DNA from: Betaproteobacteria bacterium
GTDB lineage: Bacteria > Pseudomonadota > Gammaproteobacteria > Burkholderiales > JAEUOS01
DNA length: 64,000 bases
Assembly: GCA_028292405.1 (NCBI GenBank)
Contig: JAQGMJ010000067.1
Location: 1-64,000 of the forward strand
Direction: 5' to 3'
In this document: one piece after another, positions 44,251 to 53,622 of the stretch
How the letters are laid out: each line of letters starts with the position of its first letter
Position numbering within the stretch: position 1 is the stretch's first letter
The notes under the pieces: generated by a model
Seen by the model: only the letters and a program-made list of their open reading frames with translations
What the model was told of the DNA's origin: nothing
Databases searched by the model: none
Program-made: the position numbers and the translations under genes

Positions 44251-46469
44251 GACGCTCCCAGCGGAAGGATGATTCGAAAGCAGCAGCCGCTGCGGGTGGA
44301 TCGACAACTGATGCGGCCGTTCATTTCGCTCACCAGTTGCCCGGCGATCGACAGGCCGATGCCGAAGTGCTGGTCGCCCTTGGTGCTGGCAACCGGCCGG
44401 TAGATGTTGCGCAGCACTTCGTCGGGCAGGCCGGGGCCGGAATCCTGCAGCGCAATTTCAACTTGCTCGCCGCCGCTGCTGTTGCCGCCACCGCCGTCGT
44501 TCCACCATGAGGTCGAGAGGCGGAACATGCCGCCGTCGGGCATGGCTTCAAAAGCGTTTTTCATCAGGTTGAGCAGGACCTGCTTGAGCTTGTCCGGGTC
44601 GGCCACCGGCACCGGCGCGAACGTCTGGAAATCGGTTTCGATATTGACCATGGCCGGCACCAGACCGGCGCCGCGGCATAGATCGAGGATCCCGGCCAGC
44701 AACTCGTGCAGCTCCGCCGGGCCGGCAGCGGACGCCACGTTTTGCACGTCTTGCACGTTTTGCGGAGCACGCTGGAACTGGTCCAGCAGTTTCATCACCC
44801 GGGCGATTTCCTCGGTGACAATTTGCAGCTCCTTGTCGCCGATGGCGTTCTGGCCCAGGCTGATCTGCAGGGTGGCGAGATAGTTGCGCACGATCGACAG
44901 GGGGGTGCCGATTTCGTGGATCAATTGGCGTATCTGCTCGGCGCTGGCGCCGCCTGCGGCGTGGTCCTGCGCGCGGCTCTGCTCGTCGCCCGGTGGCGGC
45001 GCCAGCACCCGCTCGAGCGCGGCCTCGGCGATCCGGCCGAAGGCGCGCAACGCGTCGATGCGGCCGGGGAGCAGGCCGGCGTCGCGGTGGGTGTGGATCG
45101 CCGCCGCCACCAGGGCCCTGCAGCGCGCGCCCGCGCCCAGCGGGATGCACACAAATGCTTCGGCCTCCAGCAAGCGCACCACCTGCGCATCCAGCGGCTG
45201 CCGCCAGGTATCGCCGGCGGCCCAGACCACGGGCGTGCCGAGGGTGGCGGTGGCCAGTGCCGAGGCCGATTGGCCGGCGAAGAAGCTGAGCTGGTTGACC
45301 TTCGCATGCCTAGTGTGCAAGGCGCGGCCGACGAATGCGGCACCCTCGCCTTCGCGCAGGAAAAATACCGACGGGCCCAGGCCGAACAGGATCATCAGCC
45401 CTTGCGCGACGGCTTGCAGCAGCGCATCGGGATTGGCGGCGCCTTCGAGCAGGCCGCGGACGGCGTCGAGCTGAAGCTTGCCCTCCAGCCGGGCTTGCAG
45501 CGCGCCGATGCCGGGGTTACGCTCATCGGGCAGGTCGGACGGCGGCGGCGCCATGGCGACGTCCGCCGCCGGCGGCATGCCCAGGCCATGGGTCAGGCTT
45601 TGCAATTCCGCGTCGGCCCGCTCCAGGCTGGGGAACACACAATCGGCGGGGGCGCCGCACAGACGGGCAAATTCGAGGGCGCCGGCAAGGTTGGCGAACC
45701 TGTCGGTTTGCGCCAGATGATGGGCCAGCGCGACGATGCGGATCAGCGGGTGCGCGGTGGCCAGGCGTTCCGCCGGGGCATGGTGATAGAGCATGCTGTC
45801 GGCCAGGAAGGGACCGAGCTGCCAGGTTTCGGCCAGCCAGGCGCCGGCTTCGGCATGCGTCACCCGGTAGCGCTCCTGTTCCTGCAGACACAGGTGCTCA
45901 TCTTCGAGGCCGGCGTCCCACAGGCGGGCATATTCCCGCGGGTCGAGCGCCAGCAGCGCCAGCGAGCCCAGGTCGTGCAGCAGCCCGGCGAGATAGGCCT
46001 CGGCGGTGTCCGGATAGTCCATTGCAACGGCCAGTTCGCGGGCCAGCAGTGCGCACTTGAGCGTGTGCCGCCAATGGCGCGCCAGCGCCGATTCTTCGGC
46101 CCGGCAGGAAGCCCCGAACACCCGTGCGCTCCAGGCGTCGGCGGCGACGGCGCGGACCACGTCCGCGCCGACCATTGCCACGCATTGGGCCAGATTGGAA
46201 AACAGGTGGCGTTCGTCGCTTTGCGAGGACGATGCCAGAGCGATCACCCTGGCGGCAATGCCGGCATCCAGGCCGGCGATGGCGGCGAGCTCATCGGCGC
46301 TTGCGCCGTCGGACTGGCATGCATCGAGGAGCCGCGACAGCACCTCGGGCATGACGGGCAAGCGCAGCAGGCGCAGACGCTGCGCGATGCCCGGACCCTT
46401 CAGGGCGGCGGCAGCCGATGCCGGCAATGCGCCCGCCGGCGCCCGCCAGGCGCCGGGATCGTCTAACAC
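44247..46469 (-). CDS. Histidine kinase with N-terminal HDOD and GAF-like domains
   Basis: A 740-residue cytosolic sensor kinase. HDOD domain (about 25-260) with LLHDLGSLALLALD (His165-Asp166). A central GAF-like region (about 330-490) contains FFLREGEGAAFVGRAL and FVCIPLGAGARCRALV. The kinase core has phosphoacceptor His518 in LIHEIGTPLSIVRNY and an ATPase domain with NLMKNAFEAMPDGG, DSGPGLPDE and HFGIGLSIAG. No membrane helix, so it reads a cytosolic signal. A short VQDVQNV duplication lies between kinase subdomains. Overlaps the downstream GGDEF-EAL gene. Confidence 0.92.
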   Translation of the reverse strand: MLDDPGAWRAPAGALPASAAAALKGPGIAQRLRLLRLPVMPEVLSRLLDACQSDGASADELAAIAGLDAGIAARVIALASSSQSDERHLFSNLAQCVAMVGADVVRAVAADAWSARVFGASCRAEESALARHWRHTLKCALLARELAVAMDYPDTAEAYLAGLLHDLGSLALLALDPREYARLWDAGLEDEHLCLQEQERYRVTHAEAGAWLAETWQLGPFLADSMLYHHAPAERLATAHPLIRIVALAHHLAQTDRFANLAGALEFARLCGAPADCVFPSLERADAELQSLTHGLGMPPAADVAMAPPPSDLPDERNPGIGALQARLEGKLQLDAVRGLLEGAANPDALLQAVAQGLMILFGLGPSVFFLREGEGAAFVGRALHTRHAKVNQLSFFAGQSASALATATLGTPVVWAAGDTWRQPLDAQVVRLLEAEAFVCIPLGAGARCRALVAAAIHTHRDAGLLPGRIDALRAFGRIAEAALERVLAPPPGDEQSRAQDHAAGGASAEQIRQLIHEIGTPLSIVRNYLATLQISLGQNAIGDKELQIVTEEIARVMKLLDQFQRAPQNVQDVQNVASAAGPAELHELLAGILDLCRGAGLVPAMVNIETDFQTFAPVPVADPDKLKQVLLNLMKNAFEAMPDGGMFRLSTSWWNDGGGGNSSGGEQVEIALQDSGPGLPDEVLRNIYRPVASTKGDQHFGIGLSIAGQLVSEMNGRISCRSTRSGCCFRIILPLGAS

Positions 46470-47003
46470 GGCTCGCCCGTTACGGCAGGCGGACAGCCGC
46501 CGACGGCGGCTGCGAAATGCTTAGACGGCACTCTGCAAGCCACAATATCCAATCTCGCCGACGTGAATTGGCATGCCCCAAGCATCATTCAACCAAGGCC
46601 CGCCGGCCCCCTACCTGCAGCGACTGCGGGCTCCCCTTATACCATCTATTGTGCATGAAATAGCGGCATCATTAGACGACACATTGGATATTTTGGCAAG
46701 TGCCATATGGGCGCGGCACCATCATCAAGCCCACATAAGGGCGACTCTTCGCCGGTGTGACAGATCAGTTAACCGGACCCCCTGCTTTTGGATCACACCC
46801 CCGGCCTGGTTGGTGCATCCACACCGGCGGAACGAAACAACGATACGGCGCACCTACACTACCGGTAGTGTAGGTGCATCGATTCCGGTTGCCCGGGCAC
46901 GGCGTTTGCCCCAAATGAAAAATGACCCCTCGCGGAGTCATCCAAAGCACTTCGAGCTGCCGGTTACGGTACCGGCTGGCTGAATCGAACAGGCTGCCGG
47001 CGG
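46470..47003. other. 534-bp gene-free gap inside the signalling cluster
   Basis: Between the three-receiver kinase and the HDOD kinase, which face the same way. Several open frames of 60-136 codons occur on the plus strand but have no SD, no recognisable motif and no GC-rich third-position bias. It holds a perfect 28-bp palindrome (46850-46877) and a GGTGTGA / TCACACC inverted pair 32 bp apart (46754-46799). AT content is higher at 46640-46740, where a promoter for the HDOD kinase pair would be expected; I could not fix one. Confidence 0.65.
46850..46877. promoter_or_regulatory. Perfect 28-bp palindrome
   Basis: GCACCTACACTACC followed at once by its exact complement GGTAGTGTAGGTGC. It has no T-tract on either side, so it is more like an operator or RNA hairpin than a terminator. 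It lies 381 bp upstream of the HDOD kinase start. Confidence 0.6.
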
Positions 47004-48998
47004 CTACAATTCGTCCGTATCGTCGTTGCGCTCGCTACTCCCAGGCGCCGCCTGGGGCAAGCTGAAATGGAACGTGGCCCCGTGGTCTATCTGCCCTTCG
47101 GCCCAGACCCGACCGCCGTGGCGCACGATGATATTTTTCACGATCGCCAGGCCGACGCCGGTACCAGGAAACTCGTCCGAACCATGCAGGCGCTGAAATA
47201 CGCCGAACAGCCGCTTGGCGTAACGCATGTCGAAACCGGCGCCATTGTCACGCACTTCGAAGATCGCCTCCGTACCTTCGAGCCGCCCGCTGACTTCGAC
47301 CAATGGGCCGCCTTTCCCGCCGCTGTACTTGACCGCGTTGGAAAGCAGGTTGGTCCAGACCTGCCTGATCAGGGCGCGGTCGCCCTCCGCCTCCGGCAGC
47401 GCCGCCATCCTGAAGACGACCTCGTCCGGCGGGGCAATTTGCGCCCACACTTCATTCACCAGTCCGGCCATGTCCAGGGTAGTGGTGTTGATCGGCTGCC
47501 GGCCAAGCCGGGAGAAGGCGAGCAGGTCGTCGATCAAACTGCCCATCATGCTGCAATTGAGCCGGATTTCGCTGAGCACGCGCCTTCCTTCGTCGTCGAG
47601 CCGGTCGAGATAGTCCTCTTCAAGGATCAGGCTGTAGCCGCCGATGGCGCGCAACGGTGAGCGCAGGTCGTGGGACACCGAATAGCTGAAGGCTTCCAGC
47701 TCCTCGTTTTTTTTCTTCAGCTCCTGCACCATGATGGCCCTGGTCTCCGCCAGTTCCTGCGCGGCATGGGCTTTCGCGGCCTCGAGTTCGCGGCGCAGGA
47801 GATCCTCGCGGATGCGACGGTTCTCGCTTTCGGACTGCTGACGGCGGATCTGGGTGCGGATGCGCGCCTTCAGGACCTCGAACTCGCTCGATTTCTGGAT
47901 ATAGTCGTCCGCCCCCGAGCCCAATCCTTCGAGCATCGCCGCGCGGCTGTCCATCGCGGTGAGCATGATCAGCGGAATGTCGCGCAACGAGGGCGACGAT
48001 TTGATGCGGCGGCAGGTTTCCTGGCCGCCGAGGCCGGGCATCTGGATGTCCAGCAGGATGCAATCGACCGGCTGCACCGTCAGCAGGTCGAGCGCCTCCT
48101 CCCCGGAGCGGGCGAGCACCACGTCGTAGTCGTCGCCGCGCAGCATCAAGCCGAGTTCATGCAGATAGGTGAGGCTGTCGTCGATGGCGAGGATGCGCTT
48201 GGGGCTTGCCAGGCTGGGCGTGAAGCCGGCCTCGGCCGCCGCCGCGCCCCGCAGCGCCGCCGCCAGTTTCGCCAGGATGATGTCGGTGTCTTCGCCCTTG
48301 CGGACAAAGGCGTCGGCCCCGGCATCGAGCGCGCGCAATTCCGCGCCCAGATCCTCGGACCCGGTCAACAGTACGCAAGGGATGCGGCGCAGCGCGGCAT
48401 CCATGCGGACCCGGCGGATCACGGTGGCGCCGTCCATGCCCGGGAGCACGCCGTCGACCACGATGGCGTTCGGGCGCAAGACGGCGGCGGCCGCCAGGCC
48501 CTCCTCGCCGCTGCTGGCCATGGCGACGGTATAGCCGGCGCCTTCGAAGGCGTGCCGCATTTCTTCGCGAAAGGTCACGCTGTCGTCGACGATGAGGATG
48601 GTCTGTCTGTCGGTCTGTGCCTGGCCGCGGCCGTTGCGCAGGAACTGCCGGGCCTTGGCCACCACATAGCCGGCGTCGTAAGGTTTGCCGACATATTCGT
48701 CGGCGCCGGTTTGCAGGCCGCGTATCCGGTCCTTTACGTCCGCCTCCGAGGAGAGCATCAGCACCGCGGTGGTGGCCGAGGAAGGAGAGTTGCGGATTTC
48801 CCTCAGCAGGTCGACGCCGTCGCCGTCCGGCAACAGCACATCAAGCACGATGACGTCGACCGGCCCGCGCGCCAAGGTGGCGCGGGCCTCGCCGATCGAC
48901 GCGCAGGACAGCACGTTGAAGCCGGCCGATTCAAAGGCCTCCACCAGGTCCATGCGGACCGTCAGGCTGTCGTCGACTATAAGAACCGTGTCACTCAT
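47004..48998 (-). CDS. Hybrid histidine kinase with three N-terminal receiver domains
   Basis: A 664-residue protein: three REC domains in a row (about 4-120, 133-250, 268-385) with phosphoacceptors Asp53, Asp182 and Asp317, each with the acidic pair near its N-terminus. A coiled coil (about 390-435) links them to a HisKA domain with His443 in SYSVSHDLRSPLRAIGGYS, then an ATPase domain (NLLSNAVKYSGG, DNGAGFDMRYAKRLFGVFQR, GTGVGLAIVKNII). No input domain or membrane helix, so phosphorylation of the RECs is the input. REC2 has VVDGVLPGMDG. The start overlaps the cheB stop (ATGA), so it belongs to the chemosensory operon. Confidence 0.94.
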   Translation of the reverse strand: MSDTVLIVDDSLTVRMDLVEAFESAGFNVLSCASIGEARATLARGPVDVIVLDVLLPDGDGVDLLREIRNSPSSATTAVLMLSSEADVKDRIRGLQTGADEYVGKPYDAGYVVAKARQFLRNGRGQAQTDRQTILIVDDSVTFREEMRHAFEGAGYTVAMASSGEEGLAAAAVLRPNAIVVDGVLPGMDGATVIRRVRMDAALRRIPCVLLTGSEDLGAELRALDAGADAFVRKGEDTDIILAKLAAALRGAAAAEAGFTPSLASPKRILAIDDSLTYLHELGLMLRGDDYDVVLARSGEEALDLLTVQPVDCILLDIQMPGLGGQETCRRIKSSPSLRDIPLIMLTAMDSRAAMLEGLGSGADDYIQKSSEFEVLKARIRTQIRRQQSESENRRIREDLLRRELEAAKAHAAQELAETRAIMVQELKKKNEELEAFSYSVSHDLRSPLRAIGGYSLILEEDYLDRLDDEGRRVLSEIRLNCSMMGSLIDDLLAFSRLGRQPINTTTLDMAGLVNEVWAQIAPPDEVVFRMAALPEAEGDRALIRQVWTNLLSNAVKYSGGKGGPLVEVSGRLEGTEAIFEVRDNGAGFDMRYAKRLFGVFQRLHGSDEFPGTGVGLAIVKNIIVRHGGRVWAEGQIDHGATFHFSLPQAAPGSSERNDDTDEL

Positions 48999-50107
48999 GA
49001 TGCCGCCCCGCCATTTGATGTCCTTGCATTTGCCGCCGCGCCGCTTTCCGCCTCGCCGCCCCGCATCGCCAGCGCGCTCAGCACCCCGCCGATCTCGCCC
49101 AGGGGCAAGACGCGCTCGGCGGCTCCCAGCAGGACAGCCTCGCGCGGCATGCCGTAGACGACCGAAGTCTCTTCGTCCTGCGCAATTGTATGACCACCCG
49201 CCCGGCGGATCTCCAGCAGTCCGGCGGCGCCGTCGCGGCCCATGCCCGTCAGCAGGCAGGCGGCCACCGCGGCCCCGTGTTCGCGCGCGAGCGACTCGAA
49301 CAAGACGTCCACGGACGGGCGGCACGAATGCCGCTCGGGGTCGAGTGTCAGGCGCAGGTTTCCCTGGTGCACCATCAGGTGGCGGCCCGGTGGCGCCATC
49401 ACAACGCGTCCCGCCGCCGACTCCAGGGGTTCGCCGTCTTGCGCGTAGGCTACCCGGTGAACCGTCTGGCCGTCGAGCCAGTCGGCAAACGCATGCCCGA
49501 ACGGCTCATTGATGTGCAGAACCAGCAGCAGGGGCAATGGAAAACCGGGCGTAAGCGAGCGCAGCACTTCGACAATCGCGCCCGGGCCGCCGGTCGATGC
49601 GCCGAGAGCGGCCACCTTGCAGCGGGATTGGCTTGCGTTCGACAAGGAGGCGCCGGCGCGCGGCCAGCGCGCCGGCGGGTTCAGTTTGGCCCGCAGGTGG
49701 GTGATGACGGGAATGCGCGAAACGAGCTTCAGGGCGGCGAGGAACTTGCGCTCCCAAGCCGCATCCGAATCGTCGCCGCGCGGCTTTTCAAGCACGTCGA
49801 CGGCGCCGGCGGCCAGCGCATCGTAGGTTTTGAACAACTCGCCGCGGTTGATCGAGGCGGACACCACCAGGATCGGCGTCGGACAATGCGCCATGATGTA
49901 CTCGGTGGCCGAAAGGCCGCTCATCAGCGGCAGCATCATGTCCATGGTAATGACGTCGGGCCGATGCTGCAGGCACAGTTCGATCGCCTCCTTGCCGTCC
50001 CCGGCCTGGCCGATCACCTCGATTTCGGGATCGGACCGCAGAATCTCGCACAGGTGATTGCGCACCGTGACGGAATCCTCGACCACCAGCACGCGTACGT
50101 TTCCCAT
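48995..50107 (-). CDS. cheB: Chemotaxis-type protein-glutamate methylesterase
   Basis: Removes methyl groups from receptor glutamates, giving adaptation. 370 residues: REC domain (1-125) with Asp56 in VITMDMMLPLMSG, then the methylesterase domain with catalytic Ser171 (ALGASTGGPGAI), His198 (LVLHINEPFGHAF) and Asp292 (LTGMGRDGAAGL). Corresponds to WspF in Wsp-type systems. It overlaps the CheA stop by one base and the three-REC kinase start by four. Confidence 0.95.
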   Translation of the reverse strand: MGNVRVLVVEDSVTVRNHLCEILRSDPEIEVIGQAGDGKEAIELCLQHRPDVITMDMMLPLMSGLSATEYIMAHCPTPILVVSASINRGELFKTYDALAAGAVDVLEKPRGDDSDAAWERKFLAALKLVSRIPVITHLRAKLNPPARWPRAGASLSNASQSRCKVAALGASTGGPGAIVEVLRSLTPGFPLPLLLVLHINEPFGHAFADWLDGQTVHRVAYAQDGEPLESAAGRVVMAPPGRHLMVHQGNLRLTLDPERHSCRPSVDVLFESLAREHGAAVAACLLTGMGRDGAAGLLEIRRAGGHTIAQDEETSVVYGMPREAVLLGAAERVLPLGEIGGVLSALAMRGGEAESGAAANARTSNGGAAS

Positions 50108-52155
50108 CAGGCCACCAATTGCCGTATATGTTCGAGAAATTCGCGCTGGTCGAATTCGCTTTTCACGATGTATCGCTGGGCGCCGACGTCTTTGCCGCGC
50201 TGCAGGTCCGCGGCGGAGTTGCGGGATGTGATCAGGATAGCCGGGGTGTCGCGCAATCCAGGGTCGGCGCGCACTTGCTCGACAAAGGTGAAACCGTCCA
50301 TCCCCGGCATTTCGACGTCCACCAGGAAGAGCGCGTAGCGCCCGGCACGCGCGGCTTCGAGTCCCTCTTCGGCGCTGGTCGCCAGGCCGACTTCAAAGCC
50401 GGCGGATTCGAGGATGCTCTTTTCAAGCATGCGGGTGGTCAGCGAATCGTCGATCACCAGGATCGAAATGCGATGCGCGGCGGCGTCGGCGTTGGCGGCC
50501 TGCGCCCGGTTTGCCTCGCCGATGATGCCATCGGCTTCGAGCATCAGTTGAGGATTGCCTTCCGCGTCCAGCCACGCGCCGGCGACGATGGCCGATAGGG
50601 CGCTGAATTCCGGAAGCGGGCGAAAGACGATGTTGGCGGCGCCGAGCAGGCGATCGACGCCGATCACGGCGGCTCCCTGTGTGCCCTGGACGACGATGGC
50701 CGACCAGGGCCGGTCATGCCGTGCGGCGGCGCTGTCTTGCCGGAGTATCCGGCTCAGGGGTGCGAACGGGATCACGCTGTCCTGGTGAACCACCGATTGG
50801 CCTTGCGCGGTCTGGACGATATCGGCGGCGGTCATGCGCAAGGTGTGGCGCACCCCCTCAAGCGGGATCGCCGTCACCACGCCGGCGGCCTCGACCAGCA
50901 ACGCATCCAGCGAGGCGACCGACAGGGGAACCGCCAGCGTGATCAAGGTGCCCTTGCCTGCTTGGCTGCTGATATTCAATTTTCCGCCAAGACGCTCGGC
51001 CGCTTCGCGGGCCAGGTCCAGGCCGATGCCCCTGCCGGCAAGCTCGGTGACGGTGTCCGAGGTGCTGATGCCCCCGCGCAGGAGGAGGTCCAGCAGCCCG
51101 GAGGCACCGAGGTTCCGGATTTCGGCCGGTGGCAGCCCCTTGCGCTGCGCGGCCCGACGCACCGCTTCCAGGTCAACGCCCCGGCCATCGTCCGAACAAC
51201 TGAAGATGATGTGCCGGCCGGACCTTGCCACGCCGAGCGTGACGCGCCCCTCCTCGGGCTTGCCGGCGGCCCTTCTTTCCGCGGCCGGCTCGATGCCGTG
51301 CGCCACGCCATTGCGCACCAGTTGCAGCAGGGCGCCCTGAAGCACGGCGAGTATGTGGGCATCGAGACGCACTTCACCACCCCGGCTTTCGAACACCGCA
51401 GCTCTTCCGAGCGTGCGGGCAGCATCGCGCACGGTCCGCTCGAGCGAGGTAAACAGGGTTTCGACCGGCAGCAGGCGCAATTGCTCTGCGGCGTCGCGCA
51501 ACTGATGCAGTTCGCGTTCGACCCGGTCGGTCGAGGCGACAAGATCCTGTTCCAGTCCCGCCAGCAGCGTTCCAAGTTCTTCCGCCAGCGCATGGCTGCG
51601 GCCGGCGAGGGTCGCGCGCGCGCCTTCGCCGTGGTGGCGGGGGCTTTGCTGCTGCGCCAGCAGGTCGGCCAGGACGCGGGCCCGTTCGAGGGAACCGAAA
51701 CCGCGCTTCAGGGCTTTGATCTGGGTGTGCGTTTCGGCGATCCCCTCGATCAGGGCGTCCATCTCGCCGACATCCGCGCGGACGGTGCGAAACGCCTCCT
51801 CGACCACCGGCCTGGCGGGCGCCGCCGGCGCATCCTCGGCAGGCAATGCGAGGGCGGCGACGCGGCCGCCGATGACATCGAGAATCCTTAGCACTTCGTC
51901 GATATCCTGGCACGGCAATGCGGCCGGCGTCTCGCGGAAAGGCGTCAGCACTTCTTCCAGCGCATGCGCGCATTCGGAGATTTCGATCTGCTTGACCACC
52001 CGCGCCGCGCCCTTGAGCGTATGGGCCAGGCGCAATAGCTGCGGCATCAGCTCGGGGCCCGCGGCTCCCTTTTCGAGGTCGAGCAGACCTTTGCCGAGTT
52101 GCTCCAGCAACTCGCGCGCCTCGATCCGGAAATACTTGTAGGGGTCCCGTACCAT
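50107..52155 (-). CDS. CheA-type histidine kinase fused to a C-terminal receiver domain
   Basis: A 682-residue hybrid like WspE. Hpt domain at the N-terminus with His45 (RLAHTLKGAARVV); helical dimerisation region (about 125-245); ATPase domain with Asn282 in QLVRNGVAHGIE, then CSDDGRGVD and AGRGIGLDLA; CheW-like domain (about 410-545); REC domain (about 563-680) with Asp613 in ALFLVDVEMPGMDG. A separate P2 domain is not evident. Output may go to its own REC, to CheB, and to the REC domains encoded downstream. It starts 2 bp after the chemoreceptor. Confidence 0.95.
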   Translation of the reverse strand: MVRDPYKYFRIEARELLEQLGKGLLDLEKGAAGPELMPQLLRLAHTLKGAARVVKQIEISECAHALEEVLTPFRETPAALPCQDIDEVLRILDVIGGRVAALALPAEDAPAAPARPVVEEAFRTVRADVGEMDALIEGIAETHTQIKALKRGFGSLERARVLADLLAQQQSPRHHGEGARATLAGRSHALAEELGTLLAGLEQDLVASTDRVERELHQLRDAAEQLRLLPVETLFTSLERTVRDAARTLGRAAVFESRGGEVRLDAHILAVLQGALLQLVRNGVAHGIEPAAERRAAGKPEEGRVTLGVARSGRHIIFSCSDDGRGVDLEAVRRAAQRKGLPPAEIRNLGASGLLDLLLRGGISTSDTVTELAGRGIGLDLAREAAERLGGKLNISSQAGKGTLITLAVPLSVASLDALLVEAAGVVTAIPLEGVRHTLRMTAADIVQTAQGQSVVHQDSVIPFAPLSRILRQDSAAARHDRPWSAIVVQGTQGAAVIGVDRLLGAANIVFRPLPEFSALSAIVAGAWLDAEGNPQLMLEADGIIGEANRAQAANADAAAHRISILVIDDSLTTRMLEKSILESAGFEVGLATSAEEGLEAARAGRYALFLVDVEMPGMDGFTFVEQVRADPGLRDTPAILITSRNSAADLQRGKDVGAQRYIVKSEFDQREFLEHIRQLVA

Positions 52156-52157
52156 TC

Positions 52158-53621
52158 TCAGGCGGCGGATTGCGACTTCACCAGCCGCAACAAATCCTTC
52201 GACAAGACAGCCAGCTGGGATGCGGTCTGCAGCACCTGGCCCGAACTCGCCTCGGTTTCCCTGGTGGCCTGGGCGGTGTTGGCGATGGCGATATTGACCT
52301 GCTCCACCGCGGTGGTCTGCTGCTTGGTGGACAGCTCGATCTCGCGCGCCGCATCGGTCGTGGTGGTGACCAGACCGGCAATCCGCCTGAACGCCGAGGC
52401 CACGTCGTCGAATTGCTTGACGCCGGCGTCCACCGCCTTCGAGCCGGTTTCGGTGGCCATTACCGTGGTGTTGACGGCGCCGCGGACATCGTCGATCAGG
52501 CCGCGGATTTCCTTGGCGGAACCGGAGACGCGGTCGGCCAGTTTACGGATTTCATCGGCCACGACGCCGAAACGCTTGCCCGACTCTCCCGCGCCGGCAG
52601 CTTCGATCGACGCGTTGATCGAGAGGATGTTGGTTTGCTCGGCCAGTTCGAGAACGATATCGAGCACCGAGCCGATCTGCTGCGACTTCTTGCCGAGTTC
52701 CAGCATGTGGTTGACGATAAGGTCGGTCTGCCGGCGGATTCCGGCGAATGAGGTGTTGGCGGCCTGCAGGGTGCCTTCGCCCGAACGGGCCGCTTCGGTG
52801 GTCTGCTCGGCGACCCCGGTTACCCTGCGCGCGCTCTCCGCGATCTGGCGGGAGGTCGCGAGCAGTTCGCTGATCGTCGTGGTGATTTCGGTCATCGAGG
52901 TCGACGATTCCTTGGCGCCGGTGGCCTGCTGGGTGGCGGCCGACTGCAACTCCGCCGAAGAGCTCTGGATATGCTGAACCGCCGACCCGATCTGGGTGTT
53001 CAGGGAGCGCGTCAGGTAGAAGCCGGTGGCGCTGATGAACAGCAGGCAGAACACGGTGCCGACCACGATGGCAAGGGTGCCCCCGCTGCTTGCCGACTCC
53101 ACCTCGTCGGCGCGGCGCTTGAGCAGGTCCCGTTCTTCCTGCTCCATCTGGCCGGCGATCTGGCGGATTCTGTCCGTGGCCTTCCTGCCTTCGCCGCCGC
53201 GGGCGCCCTCCACTGCCGCCGCGATCCCGCCATTGCGGCGCAGGTCGATAGTCTTTTTCATCGCCTCCAGTCTCGCCGTGATCAGCGGCTCCAGCGAGTC
53301 GAGGCGCTTTTGCTGCGCCGGATTGTCTCCGATCAGCTCGCGCAGTTCCCGCAGCAGGGACGCGGCTGCCTTGTCGGCGCCCTGATAGGGCTCAAGGTAG
53401 ATGTCGTCGCCCGTGACGATAAAGCCGCGCAGCCCGTTTTCCACCTCCGTGAGCGAGCTTACGACACCGTTGATATGCTCGATGACGACATGGGTATGCG
53501 CGACCAGGTAGCTGGTCCTGGCAAGCGAGTGAAGGCTGCGGTAAGCCTCCGCGCCGATCCCCAGCAGCAGCACAAAACATACCGCGAACCCGGCGGCTAC
53601 TTTTCTTCCGAATGTCCACAT
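52158..53621 (-). CDS. Methyl-accepting chemotaxis protein with CHASE3 sensor
   Basis: A 487-residue transmembrane receptor. TM1 at about 8-26; a periplasmic CHASE3-like domain (about 37-178, with EVENGLRGFIVTGDDIYLEPY); TM2 at about 181-203; then the cytoplasmic signalling domain with the hairpin tip ELAEQTNILSINASIEAAGA, followed by KRFGVVADEIRKLADR. A normal ~50-residue HAMP domain is not visible: TM2 leads within 10-15 residues into the receptor helices. No C-terminal pentapeptide for CheR binding. It plays the WspA role here, but comes fourth in the operon. Confidence 0.93.
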   Translation of the reverse strand: MWTFGRKVAAGFAVCFVLLLGIGAEAYRSLHSLARTSYLVAHTHVVIEHINGVVSSLTEVENGLRGFIVTGDDIYLEPYQGADKAAASLLRELRELIGDNPAQQKRLDSLEPLITARLEAMKKTIDLRRNGGIAAAVEGARGGEGRKATDRIRQIAGQMEQEERDLLKRRADEVESASSGGTLAIVVGTVFCLLFISATGFYLTRSLNTQIGSAVQHIQSSSAELQSAATQQATGAKESSTSMTEITTTISELLATSRQIAESARRVTGVAEQTTEAARSGEGTLQAANTSFAGIRRQTDLIVNHMLELGKKSQQIGSVLDIVLELAEQTNILSINASIEAAGAGESGKRFGVVADEIRKLADRVSGSAKEIRGLIDDVRGAVNTTVMATETGSKAVDAGVKQFDDVASAFRRIAGLVTTTTDAAREIELSTKQQTTAVEQVNIAIANTAQATRETEASSGQVLQTASQLAVLSKDLLRLVKSQSAA

Positions 53622-53622
53622 C

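Noticed and set aside
46640-46740. Sigma-54 promoter for the HDOD kinase (TGGCACTTGC on the minus strand)
   Set aside because: GGCAC and TTGC are present but without the needed five-base spacing.
46573-46983. 136-codon open frame on the plus strand in the signalling-cluster gap
   Set aside because: It runs through the 28-bp palindrome, has no SD, no motif and no GC-rich third-position pattern.
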